In this document: positions 1 through 8,392 of the stretch, one piece after another
How the letters are laid out: each line of letters begins with the position of its first letter
How positions within the stretch are numbered: position 1 is the stretch's first letter
NCBI GenBank assembly: GCA_002707985.1
Contig: PAOI01000032.1
Location: forward strand, 1-36,686
Source: Sphingomonas sp.
Lineage (GTDB): Bacteria > Pseudomonadota > Alphaproteobacteria > Sphingomonadales > Sphingomonadaceae
Reading direction: 5' to 3'
DNA length: 36,686 nt
The notes under the pieces: generated by a model
The model's database searches: none
What the model was told of the DNA's origin: nothing
The model's input: only the letters and a program-made list of their open reading frames with translations
Made by a program: the position numbers and the translations under genes

Positions 1-901
1 AGCGCGGCAGATGGAAATTGGTCATCAGCCCGTCGATCGCGCGAAAGCGATAGCCGGGCGTTATGAAGATCGCCGTGTCGCCTTCGAACGGACGGATGAT
101 GTCATCCTCTCCGGTCGCGCTTTCCAGCAGCCTGAGGCTGGTGGTGCCGACCGCGATCACGCGTCCTCCACTGGCGCGCACTGTATTCAACCGATCCGCG
201 GTTGCCGCGTCGATGCGGCCCCATTCGGCGTGCATCCGGTGCGCGTCGGTGTCCGTGGCCTTGACCGGCAGGAAGGTGCCCGCCCCGACATGGAGCGTCA
301 GCGTTTCATGGCCGATGCCGGCGTTCTCAAGCGCAGCGATCAGATCCGGCGTGAAATGCAGCGCGGCAGTGGGTGCTGCGACCGCACCGGCTTCGCGTGC
401 GAACATCGTCTGATAATCTTCGGCGTCGCGCGCATCGGTGTCGCGCTTGCCAGCAATATAGGGCGGCAACGGCATCCGGCCGGCGCGCTCGAGCAGCAGC
501 TCGACCGGCTCTTCGCCCGGAAATTCGAGTGCGAAGCTGCCATCCTCCGCCCGATCACAGGCGTGCGCGGTGACGCCGGAACCGAAATCGATGGCATCGC
601 CGTCGCGCAGACGCTTCGCATTGCGGATAAAGGCGCGCCAGCGGCGCGGCCCTTCGCGCTTGTGCAGCGTCGCGCCGATCCGCGCCGCGCCGCGCGTCCC
701 TTCCAGCTGCGCGGGAATGACGCGCGTGTCGTTGAACACCAGCACGTCGCCCGGCCGCAATATGGCCGGCAGATCGCGAACGCCCATGTCGCGCGTGGCG
801 TTTCCCTGAAGCACCAGCATCCGCGCCGCGTCGCGCGGACTGGCCGGGCGCAGCGCGATGCGGTCGTTGGGCAGGTCGAAGTCGAAAAGGTCGACGTTCA
901 T
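1..901 (-). CDS. queA: S-adenosylmethionine:tRNA ribosyltransferase-isomerase QueA (3' end cut by window)
   Basis: QueA transfers and isomerises the ribosyl group of S-adenosylmethionine onto 7-aminomethyl-7-deazaguanine at the tRNA wobble base, forming epoxyqueuosine. The frame is open from the ATG at 901 to the left edge, so about 300 residues are visible and the C-terminus lies outside. The N-terminus reads [11 protein letters not shown]...IALRPA, and downstream come [29 protein letters not shown] and [10 protein letters not shown], all hallmark QueA segments, so identity is secure. It is the last visible gene of a minus-strand series after the cyclophilin, 34 bp away. There is no good ribosome-binding site directly before the ATG. 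A GAGGA lies upstream, overlapping the cyclophilin stop codon, with a hairpin between them (see 911-929). Confidence 0.95.
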   Translation of the reverse strand, partial: MNVDLFDFDLPNDRIALRPASPRDAARMLVLQGNATRDMGVRDLPAILRPGDVLVFNDTRVIPAQLEGTRGAARIGATLHKREGPRRWRAFIRNAKRLRDGDAIDFGSGVTAHACDRAEDGSFALEFPGEEPVELLLERAGRMPLPPYIAGKRDTDARDAEDYQTMFAREAGAVAAPTAALHFTPDLIAALENAGIGHETLTLHVGAGTFLPVKATDTDAHRMHAEWGRIDAATADRLNTVRASGGRVIAVGTTSLRLLESATGEDDIIRPFEGDTAIFITPGYRFRAIDGLMTNFHLPR

Positions 902-910
902 TGCGGTTTG

Positions 911-929
911 GCCCGGCGAACTGCCGGGC
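911..929 (-). promoter_or_regulatory. Hairpin in the cyclophilin-queA gap
   Basis: The arms GCCCGGC (911-917) and GCCGGGC (923-929) form a perfect 7-bp stem with a 5-nt loop. It lacks a U-tract, so it is not a convincing terminator. On the mRNA it sits between a GAGGA sequence at the cyclophilin stop codon and the queA ATG. Folding would bring that Shine-Dalgarno-like sequence to roughly 12 nt from the start. This is inference from geometry only. Confidence 0.4.
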
Positions 930-935
930 GCGTCC

Positions 936-1622
936 TCATTCCGCGCCGGGCAGCGTTATCCGCTCTTCGCCCTCGGGCAGCGCACTGGGGGCAGGGGGCT
1001 GATAGGGCGGAGGATTGTCGGCTGCGATATAGGCATGCACGATGCGCGTCGGATTCGCCGGCGGCTGGCCGCGCGCGATCGCATCGACATATTCCATCCC
1101 GCTGATCACGCGTCCGAACACCGTATAGTCGCGGTCGAGCGACAGGCGCGGCGCAAACATGATGTAGAACTGGCTGTTGGCGCTGTTTTCCGCCTTGGTC
1201 CGCGTTTCTTCATCGGCTCCGGGAGGCGCGCCTTCGCGAGCGGCACCCACAGCGCCGCGCACATGCGGCAGATAGTTGAACTCGGCGTCAACGTCGGGAA
1301 GATCCGACCCGCCTTCGCCGGTGCCCTGCGGATCGCCGCCCTGCGCCATGAAGCCGTCGATCACGCGGTGAAAGATCAGCCCGTCATAGAAATGCTGGCG
1401 AGTCAGCGTCTTCACGCGCTCCACCATGTTCGGCGCCACGTCGGGGCGCAGCCAGATCGTCACGCGGCCGCCGTCGGACAGATCGAGCAGCCACAGATTT
1501 TCGGGATCGGTGGGCGAGGCGGGCTCGGGCCGGTTGGTCGGTAGCAACTGCGAGGTCTGTGCCGATGCCGGCACGGTGGAAAACAGCCCCAGCATCGCCA
1601 GGAGCATTACGGCGAAACGCAT
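936..1622 (-). CDS. Secreted cyclophilin-type peptidyl-prolyl cis-trans isomerase
   Basis: This 228-residue protein catalyses proline cis-trans isomerisation, probably in the periplasm. The chosen ATG at 1622 starts a clear signal peptide ([21 protein letters not shown]). An upstream in-frame start at 1709 would place 29 non-signal residues in front and was rejected. The cyclophilin core is visible: [19 protein letters not shown] followed by an [17 protein letters not shown]-like stretch, then [27 protein letters not shown]. It sits between coaD (83 bp upstream) and queA (34 bp downstream) on the same strand, so co-transcription is likely. Family assignment is firm; the physiological clients are unknown. 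Confidence 0.93.
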   Translation of the reverse strand: MRFAVMLLAMLGLFSTVPASAQTSQLLPTNRPEPASPTDPENLWLLDLSDGGRVTIWLRPDVAPNMVERVKTLTRQHFYDGLIFHRVIDGFMAQGGDPQGTGEGGSDLPDVDAEFNYLPHVRGAVGAAREGAPPGADEETRTKAENSANSQFYIMFAPRLSLDRDYTVFGRVISGMEYVDAIARGQPPANPTRIVHAYIAADNPPPYQPPAPSALPEGEERITLPGAE

Positions 1623-1705
1623 CAACTTCCCCAAACCAAAGAAAACCGCAGTCAGGCGCAGGTTTAGGCAATTGCAGACGTCAGGCATAGCCCCTTTCGC
1701 CGCGC

Positions 1706-2212
1706 TCAATCGCCTTTGCGTCCCATCTCGGTCACGCGAGCGACTACTTCGTCGCGGACGGACGGCGTAACGAATTTGCCGATATCGCCGCCGAAGAGGG
1801 CGATTTCCTTGACCAGCCGGCTGGCGATCGGCTGCAGCGACACATCGGCCATCAGGAAGACGGTCTCGATCGCGTCGTTGAGCTGCTGGTTCATCCCCGC
1901 CATCTGATATTCATATTCGAAATCGGCGACGGCGCGCAGGCCGCGCACGATCATGCTCGCCCCTTCGCGCTCGGCAAAGTCCATCAGCAGCGAATTGAAG
2001 CTGACGACGTGAATTTCGCCGTCGATCGTTTCGACTTCGCGCTTCACCATCGTCATGCGTTCCTCGACGGAGAACATCGGGTTCTTGGACGGGTTGGTGG
2101 TGACGCCGATGACCAGACGGTCGACGAGCTTCGCCGCGCGGCTGATGATGTCCATATGGCCGAGCGTGATCGGATCGAATGTTCCGGGATAGACACCCGT
2201 GCGAACCGTCAT
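1706..2212 (-). CDS. coaD: Phosphopantetheine adenylyltransferase
   Basis: CoaD transfers AMP from ATP to 4'-phosphopantetheine to make dephospho-CoA, the penultimate step of coenzyme A synthesis. The 168-residue length is typical. The nucleotidyltransferase signature TFDPITLGH (residues 11-19) is present, together with the RGLRAVADFEYEYQMA segment and a C-terminal VKEIALFGGDI. The ATG at 2212 is preceded by GGGAGG at good spacing; a longer frame reaching 2266 adds an unrelated Cys/Pro-rich leader and was rejected. It lies in the minus-strand series between the GH25 gene and the cyclophilin. Confidence 0.96.
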   Translation of the reverse strand: MTVRTGVYPGTFDPITLGHMDIISRAAKLVDRLVIGVTTNPSKNPMFSVEERMTMVKREVETIDGEIHVVSFNSLLMDFAEREGASMIVRGLRAVADFEYEYQMAGMNQQLNDAIETVFLMADVSLQPIASRLVKEIALFGGDIGKFVTPSVRDEVVARVTEMGRKGD

Positions 2213-2267
2213 TGCGCAAATTCCTCCCTTTTGTCGGCGGCAGTGCTGCGGGGCGGGCGGGATCAAG

Positions 2268-2939
2268 TCAAGGCCGGGCGGCGACGTCCCAGTTCACTGC
2301 GCCGGTTATTCCCGGGATGCGGCGGAAGCCGGATGCCTGCCACATTGCCCAGGGCCGCGCGCCCCAATCGGGCTTCAGAAAGGTGCTGCGAAGCCATAGC
2401 GGGTGATCGGGGAAGCGGCGGCTGACTTCATAACCGCCGTCGAATTCGCGCGTCAGGCGCAGGATCGCGCGGCGTCCATAGCGCGCCTCGACGCGGTTGA
2501 GGAACAAGGTCAGTTCAGTCGCCAGCTCGTCGGGCGTGGGCCGGTCGGCGCAGGTGTCGGTAAATTCCAGGTCGACTGCGGGAGCCAGCATGTCACGATC
2601 GGCGGGAAGCGCGGCGATGAAATTATTTGCCTGTGCCTCGCCCGATGCACAGAGCGAAAAGCGATGATAGGCACCGCGCGCGATCCCCGCTGTGCGTGCC
2701 CCGGTCCAGTTGACGGTGAAGCGGCTGTCGCGGCCGTCGGCGCCTTCGCTGGCGCGCATATAGGCAAAGTCGACTTCATCGGGCAGGCCCTCCCAGTCGA
2801 TGATTCCCTGGCTCTGTGAAACGTCGATGCCCTGACGCGGATAATCGGCCTCTGCCGGGCGCCAGTCGGCTGCGGCGATCCAACCGATCACCAGCAATAT
2901 CGTCAGGATCAGGACGAACAGGGCGGTCCGGCGCAGCAT
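2268..2939 (-). CDS. Membrane-anchored GH25 (lysozyme-like) glycoside hydrolase
   Basis: This 223-residue protein belongs to the GH25 family, which hydrolyses the MurNAc-GlcNAc bond of peptidoglycan. An N-terminal hydrophobic segment (about residues 8-24) is followed directly by the mature domain, suggesting an anchor or uncleaved signal. The GH25 markers are GIDVSQSQG with its Asp near residue 39, FAYMRASEG, GAYHRF, and AVDLEF, which carries the catalytic Asp/Glu pair. It begins 11 bp after the ispA stop and ends 55 bp before coaD. The position is odd because I would expect dxs or another isoprenoid gene after xseB-ispA; a functional link to ispA is not evident. Confidence 0.9.
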   Translation of the reverse strand: MLRRTALFVLILTILLVIGWIAAADWRPAEADYPRQGIDVSQSQGIIDWEGLPDEVDFAYMRASEGADGRDSRFTVNWTGARTAGIARGAYHRFSLCASGEAQANNFIAALPADRDMLAPAVDLEFTDTCADRPTPDELATELTLFLNRVEARYGRRAILRLTREFDGGYEVSRRFPDHPLWLRSTFLKPDWGARPWAMWQASGFRRIPGITGAVNWDVAARP

Positions 2940-2950
2940 CGCGGCGGCCT

Positions 2951-3850
2951 CTAGCGATCTCGCTCCAGCACGAAACGGGCGATATCGCGCAGCAGATCGG
3001 CTTCCTCGCCATAATGCTGCAGATGTTCGACGGCCTGCCGCACCAGGATTTCGGCCTGTTCGCGCGCACGGTCGAGGCCGAGCAACGTCAGGAACGTTTC
3101 CTTGCCCTGCTCGCCATCCTTGCGCAGCCGCTTGCCGACGCTTTCCTCGTCGCCCGTCGCGTCGAGAATATCGTCGGCGATCTGAAAGGCGAGGCCCAGG
3201 TCATGCGCATAGCCGCGCAGGCCGCGCCGCCCCTCGGGCGCCAGCCGTCCCAGAATCGCGCCCGACTCGACTGCGCAGCCGATCAGCGCGCCGGTCTTCA
3301 TCGCCTGCAGCCGGGTGACGGTGGGCAAGTCGAAGCTTGCCGCTTCGGCCTTCAGGTCCATCATCTGGCCGCCGGCCATTCCCGCGGGGCCCGCCGCATG
3401 CGCCAGCGCCACCACCAGCTCGCTGCGCACGAACGGGTCGGGATGCGTCGCTTCGTCGGCCAGCACTTCGAACGCCAGCGCGTGGAGGCAATCGCCCGCC
3501 AGAATAGCAGTCGATTCGTCGAATGCGCGATGCACCGTCGGTTTGCCCCGGCGCAGGTCATCATCGTCCATCGCGGGAAGATCGTCGTGGATCAGCGAAT
3601 AGACATGGATGCATTCGACCGCGAGCGCCGCGCGCGCCGTGCAGCTGCGGTCCACGCCGAACAGCCGGGCGGTAGCGAACAGCAGAAGCGGGCGAAGCCG
3701 CTTGCCGCCGCCGATCGCCGCATGCCGCATCGCGCGATACAGGTCCGCGCGCGGATCGTTCGGCACCGGCAACAGCCGGTCGAACTGCCGATCCATCTCC
3801 TCCGCCACATCGCGGAGCGCGGCATTGAGCGTGAGGGAGACCTGCGTCAC
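2951..3850 (-). CDS. ispA: Polyprenyl (farnesyl/geranyl) diphosphate synthase
   Basis: This 299-residue IspA-type short-chain prenyl diphosphate synthase condenses isopentenyl diphosphate onto allylic diphosphates to make geranyl/farnesyl diphosphate. It has GGKRLRP (residues 48-54), the first Asp-rich motif HDDLPAMDDDD (about 88-98), and the second, QIADDILDATGDE, near residue 225. I chose the GTG at 3850 because AGGAG sits just before it and the family N-terminus starts there; a longer frame to 3940 overlaps xseB. It lies 7 bp after the xseB stop codon, the classical alphaproteobacterial xseB-ispA pair. Exact chain length cannot be read from sequence alone. Confidence 0.94.
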   Translation of the reverse strand: MTQVSLTLNAALRDVAEEMDRQFDRLLPVPNDPRADLYRAMRHAAIGGGKRLRPLLLFATARLFGVDRSCTARAALAVECIHVYSLIHDDLPAMDDDDLRRGKPTVHRAFDESTAILAGDCLHALAFEVLADEATHPDPFVRSELVVALAHAAGPAGMAGGQMMDLKAEAASFDLPTVTRLQAMKTGALIGCAVESGAILGRLAPEGRRGLRGYAHDLGLAFQIADDILDATGDEESVGKRLRKDGEQGKETFLTLLGLDRAREQAEILVRQAVEHLQHYGEEADLLRDIARFVLERDR

Positions 3851-3857
3851 GCCGCTC

Positions 3858-4103
3858 CTATCCTGCAGCAAAGGGCGTCGTGCCCGAAGGCTTGCCTTCG
3901 GAATCAAGCTTGATCGCCTCGATCCGTGCCTGTGCCGCATCCAGCCGCGCGGCGCATTGGCGGCGCAGGCGATCGCCGCGCTCGTACAGATCGATTGCTT
4001 CCTGAAGCTGCGCCTCGCCGCTTTCCAGGCGGCTGACGATCCGCTCCAGTTCCTTCAGCGCTTCCTCGAAGGAAAGTTCGGCGATATCGGCTTGCTCTGT
4101 CAT
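3858..4103 (-). CDS. xseB: Exodeoxyribonuclease VII small subunit
   Basis: This 81-residue subunit pairs with XseA to form the single-strand-specific exonuclease VII. The sequence is a helical hairpin typical of XseB, with LSFEEALKELERIVSRLESG (residues 10-29) and then QEAIDLYERGDRLRRQC. A second in-frame ATG 27 nt upstream exists, but MTEQADIAELSFEEAL is the usual N-terminus. It is the first gene of the minus-strand series and is divergent from the dehydrogenase gene across an 84-bp gap, which must hold both promoters. xseA is not in the window, as is common. Confidence 0.95.
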   Translation of the reverse strand: MTEQADIAELSFEEALKELERIVSRLESGEAQLQEAIDLYERGDRLRRQCAARLDAAQARIEAIKLDSEGKPSGTTPFAAG

Positions 4104-4187
4104 GGTGTCGCTATGCGGCAGTGCCATGCGCGATTGCAACTCCCGATGGCGCGGCGGGTTGAGAAGATCGAAGCAGAAGGAGCGATC

Positions 4188-5552
4188 ATGTTCACACCCA
4201 TCAATCCCGCAACAGGCGAAGCCGGCGAACCCATTCCGGAAATGGAGGATGGCGACATCGGTTTTGCGCTCGATCGCGCGGCGACGGCGTGGCGCTCGTG
4301 GCGGGTCAGCGACATGAAAACGCGTACCGATCTGCTCGCTGCCATCGCCGATCGATTCGAGGCGGAGGCCGATCATCTCGCCGAAATCTGCACCCGCGAA
4401 ATGGGCAAGCCGATCGCTGCGGCACGTGCCGAAGCGGTGAAATGCGCCAGCGCGTTCCGCTATTATGCCGAACACGGTCCTGCGTTGCTCGAACCGGGCG
4501 AAGTGAAGACGGCGAGCGGCCGCGCGGAAACCCACTGGCTGTCGCTCGGCCCGGTGCTTGCGGTAATGCCGTGGAACTTCCCTTACTGGCAGGTGGTCCG
4601 CTTCCTTGCGCCCACCATCATGGCGGGCAATGTCGGCCTGCTCAAACACGCATCGCTGACGCAGGGGTGCGCGGCGATCATCCAACAGCTGGTGAGCGGC
4701 GCGGGCGCTCCGGACGGGCTTTTCCAGAACCTGCCGATCAAATCGGACAAGGTGTCGGCCATCATCGCGGACGATCGCGTCGCGGCAGTCACGCTGACCG
4801 GCAGCGAAGGGGCGGGCGTGAAAGTCGCCGAAGCGGCGGGCAGGGCGCTCAAGAAAGTCGTGCTCGAACTCGGCGGGTCCGATCCGTTCATCGTCATGCC
4901 CTCGGCCGATATCGAAACCGCGGCAAAGACGGCGGTCAAGGCGCGAGTCCAGAATGCCGGGCAATCGTGCATCTGCGCCAAGCGGATGATCGTCCACGCC
5001 GATGTGCATGACGCATTTCTCGACCGCTTCAATGCGGGCATGAAAGCAGTGAAGATCGGCGATCCGATGGACGAAGCGACCGAGATGGGGCCGCTGTCGA
5101 GCATCGAACAGCGCGATACGGTGCTGGATCAGGTCGCCGAGGCACAGGATCAGGGCGCCACTTTGTTGTTCGGCGGCGAAAAGATCGATCGCCCCGGCGC
5201 GTGGATGACGCCCGGCGTGCTCACCGATGTCGATCCCGAAAGCCATTTCGCGAAGGAAGAGATTTTCGGCCCTGTCGCGATGGTGTTCAAGGCAAAGGAT
5301 ATCGACGAAGCGATCGCGCTCGCCAACGATACGCCGTTCGGGCTCGGATCGAGCGTCTGGACGCAGGACAAAGGCGAAATCGCGCGCTTCACGCGCGACG
5401 TTGCGGCGGGGATGACCGCCGTCAACGCCATGCTCGCCTCCACGGCCGAGGCGCCGTTCGGCGGCATCAAGAAATCCGGCCATGGCCGCGAACTCGGCCC
5501 CTGGGGCCTGCACGAGTTCATGAATCTGAAGGCAGTGATGTTGTCGGACTAA
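4188..5552 (+). CDS. NAD(P)-dependent succinate-semialdehyde-type aldehyde dehydrogenase
   Basis: This 454-residue member of the aldehyde dehydrogenase superfamily most resembles the short Sad/YneI type that oxidises succinate semialdehyde to succinate. Key residues are visible: Asn130 in MPWNFPYW, Glu227 in VVLELGGSDPF and the catalytic Cys261 in NAGQSCICAKRM. The TLTGSEGAG nucleotide loop and the C-terminal PFGGIKKSGHGRELG are also present. AGAAGGAG precedes the ATG at 4188; a much longer open frame to the left is an overlap artefact. It stands alone, convergent with the serine hydrolase. Substrate is inferred from similarity, and other aldehydes are possible. Confidence 0.9.
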   Translation: MFTPINPATGEAGEPIPEMEDGDIGFALDRAATAWRSWRVSDMKTRTDLLAAIADRFEAEADHLAEICTREMGKPIAAARAEAVKCASAFRYYAEHGPALLEPGEVKTASGRAETHWLSLGPVLAVMPWNFPYWQVVRFLAPTIMAGNVGLLKHASLTQGCAAIIQQLVSGAGAPDGLFQNLPIKSDKVSAIIADDRVAAVTLTGSEGAGVKVAEAAGRALKKVVLELGGSDPFIVMPSADIETAAKTAVKARVQNAGQSCICAKRMIVHADVHDAFLDRFNAGMKAVKIGDPMDEATEMGPLSSIEQRDTVLDQVAEAQDQGATLLFGGEKIDRPGAWMTPGVLTDVDPESHFAKEEIFGPVAMVFKAKDIDEAIALANDTPFGLGSSVWTQDKGEIARFTRDVAAGMTAVNAMLASTAEAPFGGIKKSGHGRELGPWGLHEFMNLKAVMLSD

Positions 5553-5568
5553 CCGACTGGTTCAGTCC
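5546..5568. terminator. Convergent hairpin spanning both stop codons
   Basis: GGACT+AACC (5546-5554) pairs with GGTT (5559-5562) and AGTCC (5564-5568) with one bulged C, giving a 9-bp stem and a GACT loop. It contains the stop codon of the dehydrogenase (5550-5552) and that of the opposing serine hydrolase (5562-5564). No U-tract follows on either strand, so function as an intrinsic terminator is uncertain; it may protect both 3' ends. Confidence 0.4.
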
Positions 5569-6587
5569 ATCAGCTCGCCGCCCAGTACATCACGGATCCA
5601 GGCGTCGCGGCGTTCGCCGATGAAGTCGAACGCGTTTTCGTTGGTCATCACGGCATATCCCATGTCCGCCTGCGGATCATAGACCGAATAGGATTTGAAC
5701 GCGCCGTTGCTGCCGCTTTCCCACGCAATGCGATGTTCGGCCCCGTCCACGCGTACCCGTCGCACGCGACCGCCGAGCGCATAATGGTCGTCCGGGCTGG
5801 CGACGGTATCGATCGCCTCGATCATCGCGGGCGTGAATTTGCCGGCATGATAGGGGAAGCGCAGCATCCGGATCAGATCGTCGGGTGTCGCCGCGAGCCC
5901 GCCCGCGCACAGCACGAAATCGGGAATCCTGATCATCGTGCTGCTCGCCACTACCGGGTCGGCGCCGGGCAGATGTCCGTCGCTCATGATGACGGCGCTG
6001 CTCATATCCGCCGGGTCGAAGATGCGCTGCTGAAGCATCGTTTCCAGCGGCGCTCCGCCGGCCTGCTCCAGCACTGCCTGCACCAATATCCAGTTGGTGT
6101 TCACATAATCGAACGCGGTGCCCGGTGCATCGCCGGTGCGCCCCAGACCGAACCGGTTGGCGGCTTCGAGCGGCGTCAGTTTCGTTTCGGCCAGCGTCGC
6201 GGCATCCTCGCGAAATGCCGCCATCAGGCCATCGGCAACGCCCGAACGATTGTGCAGCAGATCGCGCAGCGTGATCTGGTCGGCATCCGCCGCTGCATAG
6301 CCGGGCAACAGATCGGCCAGCGTATCGGAAAGCCGCAGCTTGCCGTCGCGCTCCAGGATGACCGCGAGCAGCGAGCAGGCATATTTGGACGTCGACCCTG
6401 CCTGATAGCGTGCGCCGTCGCGCCCGCCATTGCCGGCGCGCGTGTGGAACGTGCCGTCTGCGTCCAGCGACGCTTCGACATAGGCAGGGGAAGTTTGCGC
6501 GGCGTCCTGCGACGGACCGGCGGCGATTGCGGCTCCGGCCAGCGACGATCCGCCGAGCAGGGCTGCGAGTGCGAGCTTGCGTATCAT
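5562..6587 (-). CDS. Exported serine hydrolase (class C beta-lactamase/penicillin-binding fold)
   Basis: This 341-residue protein has an N-terminal signal peptide (MIRKLALAALLGGSSLAGAAIAA) and a beta-lactamase-like domain. The SxxK motif is Ser65-Thr-Ser-Lys68 in YQAGSTSKYACS, and the YxN motif is in FDYVNTNW. The usual third KTG/HTG motif is replaced by ESG in IAWESGSNGAF. LRDLLHNRSGV is typical of this group. Such proteins include esterases, D-aminopeptidases and PBP4-like enzymes, and true beta-lactamase activity is not implied. The ATG at 6587 begins the signal peptide. An in-frame TTG at 6623 is less likely because the upstream palindrome (6595-6614) would then be coding. No clear Shine-Dalgarno sequence precedes the ATG. 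Confidence 0.85.
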   Translation of the reverse strand: MIRKLALAALLGGSSLAGAAIAAGPSQDAAQTSPAYVEASLDADGTFHTRAGNGGRDGARYQAGSTSKYACSLLAVILERDGKLRLSDTLADLLPGYAAADADQITLRDLLHNRSGVADGLMAAFREDAATLAETKLTPLEAANRFGLGRTGDAPGTAFDYVNTNWILVQAVLEQAGGAPLETMLQQRIFDPADMSSAVIMSDGHLPGADPVVASSTMIRIPDFVLCAGGLAATPDDLIRMLRFPYHAGKFTPAMIEAIDTVASPDDHYALGGRVRRVRVDGAEHRIAWESGSNGAFKSYSVYDPQADMGYAVMTNENAFDFIGERRDAWIRDVLGGELMD

Positions 6588-6594
6588 GTGCAGG

Positions 6595-6614
6595 TGTATT
6601 GCATATACAATACA
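6595..6614. promoter_or_regulatory. 20-bp near-perfect palindrome, probable operator
   Basis: The arms TGTATTG (6595-6601) and CAATACA (6608-6614) are exact inverted copies, and the 6-bp centre CATATA leaves only one mismatched pair. It lies in the 46-bp gap just upstream of the serine hydrolase ATG, is far more AT-rich than its surroundings, and overlaps where a promoter would be. The form is typical of a homodimeric repressor site (GntR- or similar-type operators look like this). The regulator is not identifiable in the window. Confidence 0.6.
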
Positions 6615-6633
6615 GTTCTGCAAATGGGAGGGC

Positions 6634-8334
6634 TTATCCCTGTTCCGCCATCACTTCGGCGATCAGGTCCTTGCGGCTCAGCTTGCCGATCATCGTCTTG
6701 GGAAGGCTCTTTCGGATCACCACCTGATCGACGCGCTCATGCTTGCCCAATTGCGGGTTCAGCCATTCGCGCAGTTCCTCGCCGGTCAGCTTTTCGCCAT
6801 CCTCCAGCGTAACATAGGCACGCGGCATTTCGCCATGATAGGAATCGGGCAGGCCGATGACGAGCGCCTCTTTCACTGCCGAATTGCGATAGAGCACCGC
6901 TTCGATCTGGCTGGGAAACACCTTGAACCCGCCGACCGCGATCATGTCCTTCAGCCGGTCGACGATGCGGATGAAGCCGTCTTCGTCGATCGTACCGACA
7001 TCGCCGGTGCGCAACCAGCGGCATCCTTCGCCGTCGGTGACGAACACCGCTTCGTCGGCATCGGGGCGGTTCCAATAGCCTTTCATGATCTGCGGGCCGC
7101 TGACGACGATCTCGCCCGGTTCGCCTTCGGGCGCGGGCCGGTGGGGATCGGCCTTGTCGACCAAAGTCACGCGCGTCCCGGCGATCGGCTGGCCGATCGT
7201 GCCCGATTTTCCCTCCGCCTCATACGGGTTGCTCGATACGACGCCCGAGCTTTCGGACAAGCCATAGCCTTCGATCAGCGTCGCGCCGGTCGCCTTTTCG
7301 AATTTGGTCTTGAGCTCCGCGGCGAGCGGCGCGCCGCCCGAAATGCATACGCGCAGGCTGGAAAAATCGGTGCCGCCCAGCTTGGGATTGTCGAGCAGCG
7401 CCTGGAACATCGTCGGCACGCCGGGCAGGGCAGTCGCCTTGGTCCGCTCGATCGCGGCCAGCGTCTGCGCGGCGTTGAACCGTGGCAGCATGACGATCTC
7501 GCCGCCGGTCGCGACGGTGCGGTTCAGCACGCAGGTATTGGCGAAGACGTGGAACATCGGCAGCACGCCGAGTACGCGATCGACCGCCGTGCTCAGTTGC
7601 GGGTCGAGCCGCGCCACCTGCCGCGCATTGGCCGACAGATTCTGATGCGTCAGCATCGCGCCCTTGGGCGTGCCCGTCGTTCCGCCGGTATATTGGATCA
7701 GCGCCAGCCCGGTTTCCGGGTCGATCTCCGGCGTCCGGCATTCGCCGTCATTGGCGATCAGCTTCGAAAAGGAGATGATGCGGGGATCGTCGGGGCGCTT
7801 GGCCACTTCGGAACCGCGGAACAGGCGATAGAAGAGCGATTTCGCGGTCGGCAGTGCGCCGGCCACCGATCCCACTACCAGCCGCTCGAGCCGGCTGCCG
7901 TCGAGCACCTTGAGCGCGGTGGGCAGCAGCGCGCTTGCAGAGAGCGTGAACAACACCCGCGTGCCCGAATCCTCGACCTGATGCGCCAGTTCCTCCACCG
8001 TATAGAGCGGCGAGAAATTGACCACCGTCGCGCCGAGCTTGAGGATGCCGTAATAGGCCGCGACATAATGCGGCACATTGGGCAGGAACAGGCCGATCCG
8101 GTCGCCCGCGCCATATCCCAGCTTGCGCAGGCCGCACGCGACGCGATTGGCGCCGTCCAGCGTTTCGGCGTAGCTGTAATGCCGCCCCATGAAATCGATC
8201 AGCGGGCGATCGCCACAGCGGCGCGCGCTTTCTTCGAACAGATCGACCAGCGAGAGTGGCGGAAAGCGCATGTCCCACGGGCCGGGGTGACGATAGGCGT
8301 TGCGCCAGGCTTCTTCGGGAGCAATCATTGACAT
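6634..8334 (-). CDS. Long-chain fatty-acid-CoA ligase (FadD-like, ANL superfamily)
   Basis: This 566-residue enzyme activates a carboxylic acid to acyl-AMP and then to the CoA thioester. The P-loop motif YTGGTTGTPKGAML, the EGYGLSESSG stretch of motif A5, GEIVVSGPQIMKGYW, WLRTGDVGTIDEDGFIRIVDRLKDMI, and the C-terminal Lys in PKTMIGKLSRKDL are all present. The ATG at 8334 has AAGGG upstream; a second ATG two codons in is possible. Downstream is the serine hydrolase on the same strand behind its own palindrome-marked promoter region. A FadD-type role in fatty acid uptake or beta-oxidation is likely, but the exact acid is not readable. Confidence 0.92.
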   Translation of the reverse strand: MSMIAPEEAWRNAYRHPGPWDMRFPPLSLVDLFEESARRCGDRPLIDFMGRHYSYAETLDGANRVACGLRKLGYGAGDRIGLFLPNVPHYVAAYYGILKLGATVVNFSPLYTVEELAHQVEDSGTRVLFTLSASALLPTALKVLDGSRLERLVVGSVAGALPTAKSLFYRLFRGSEVAKRPDDPRIISFSKLIANDGECRTPEIDPETGLALIQYTGGTTGTPKGAMLTHQNLSANARQVARLDPQLSTAVDRVLGVLPMFHVFANTCVLNRTVATGGEIVMLPRFNAAQTLAAIERTKATALPGVPTMFQALLDNPKLGGTDFSSLRVCISGGAPLAAELKTKFEKATGATLIEGYGLSESSGVVSSNPYEAEGKSGTIGQPIAGTRVTLVDKADPHRPAPEGEPGEIVVSGPQIMKGYWNRPDADEAVFVTDGEGCRWLRTGDVGTIDEDGFIRIVDRLKDMIAVGGFKVFPSQIEAVLYRNSAVKEALVIGLPDSYHGEMPRAYVTLEDGEKLTGEELREWLNPQLGKHERVDQVVIRKSLPKTMIGKLSRKDLIAEVMAEQG

Positions 8335-8392
8335 GGATGTAAGTACCCTTGTCGGGTCAGGCAAGCGATGTTCGATGCGTGCACGCTCATCC

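Noticed and set aside
2268-2939. Prophage remnant suggested by a lysozyme-like gene
   Set aside because: No integrase, holin, capsid or tail gene is nearby, and the gene sits in a housekeeping series with uniform composition.
3609-4187. Long N-terminal extension of the aldehyde dehydrogenase frame
   Set aside because: It overlaps xseB and ispA on the other strand; the strong ribosome-binding site and family N-terminus are at 4188.
4104-5513. Long N-terminal extension of the xseB frame
   Set aside because: It lies antisense to the dehydrogenase; XseB proteins are about 80 residues and the start at 4103 fits.
5562-6587. Antibiotic-resistance beta-lactamase
   Set aside because: SxxK and YxN are present, but the KTG motif is replaced and the fold is shared by many esterases and peptidases.
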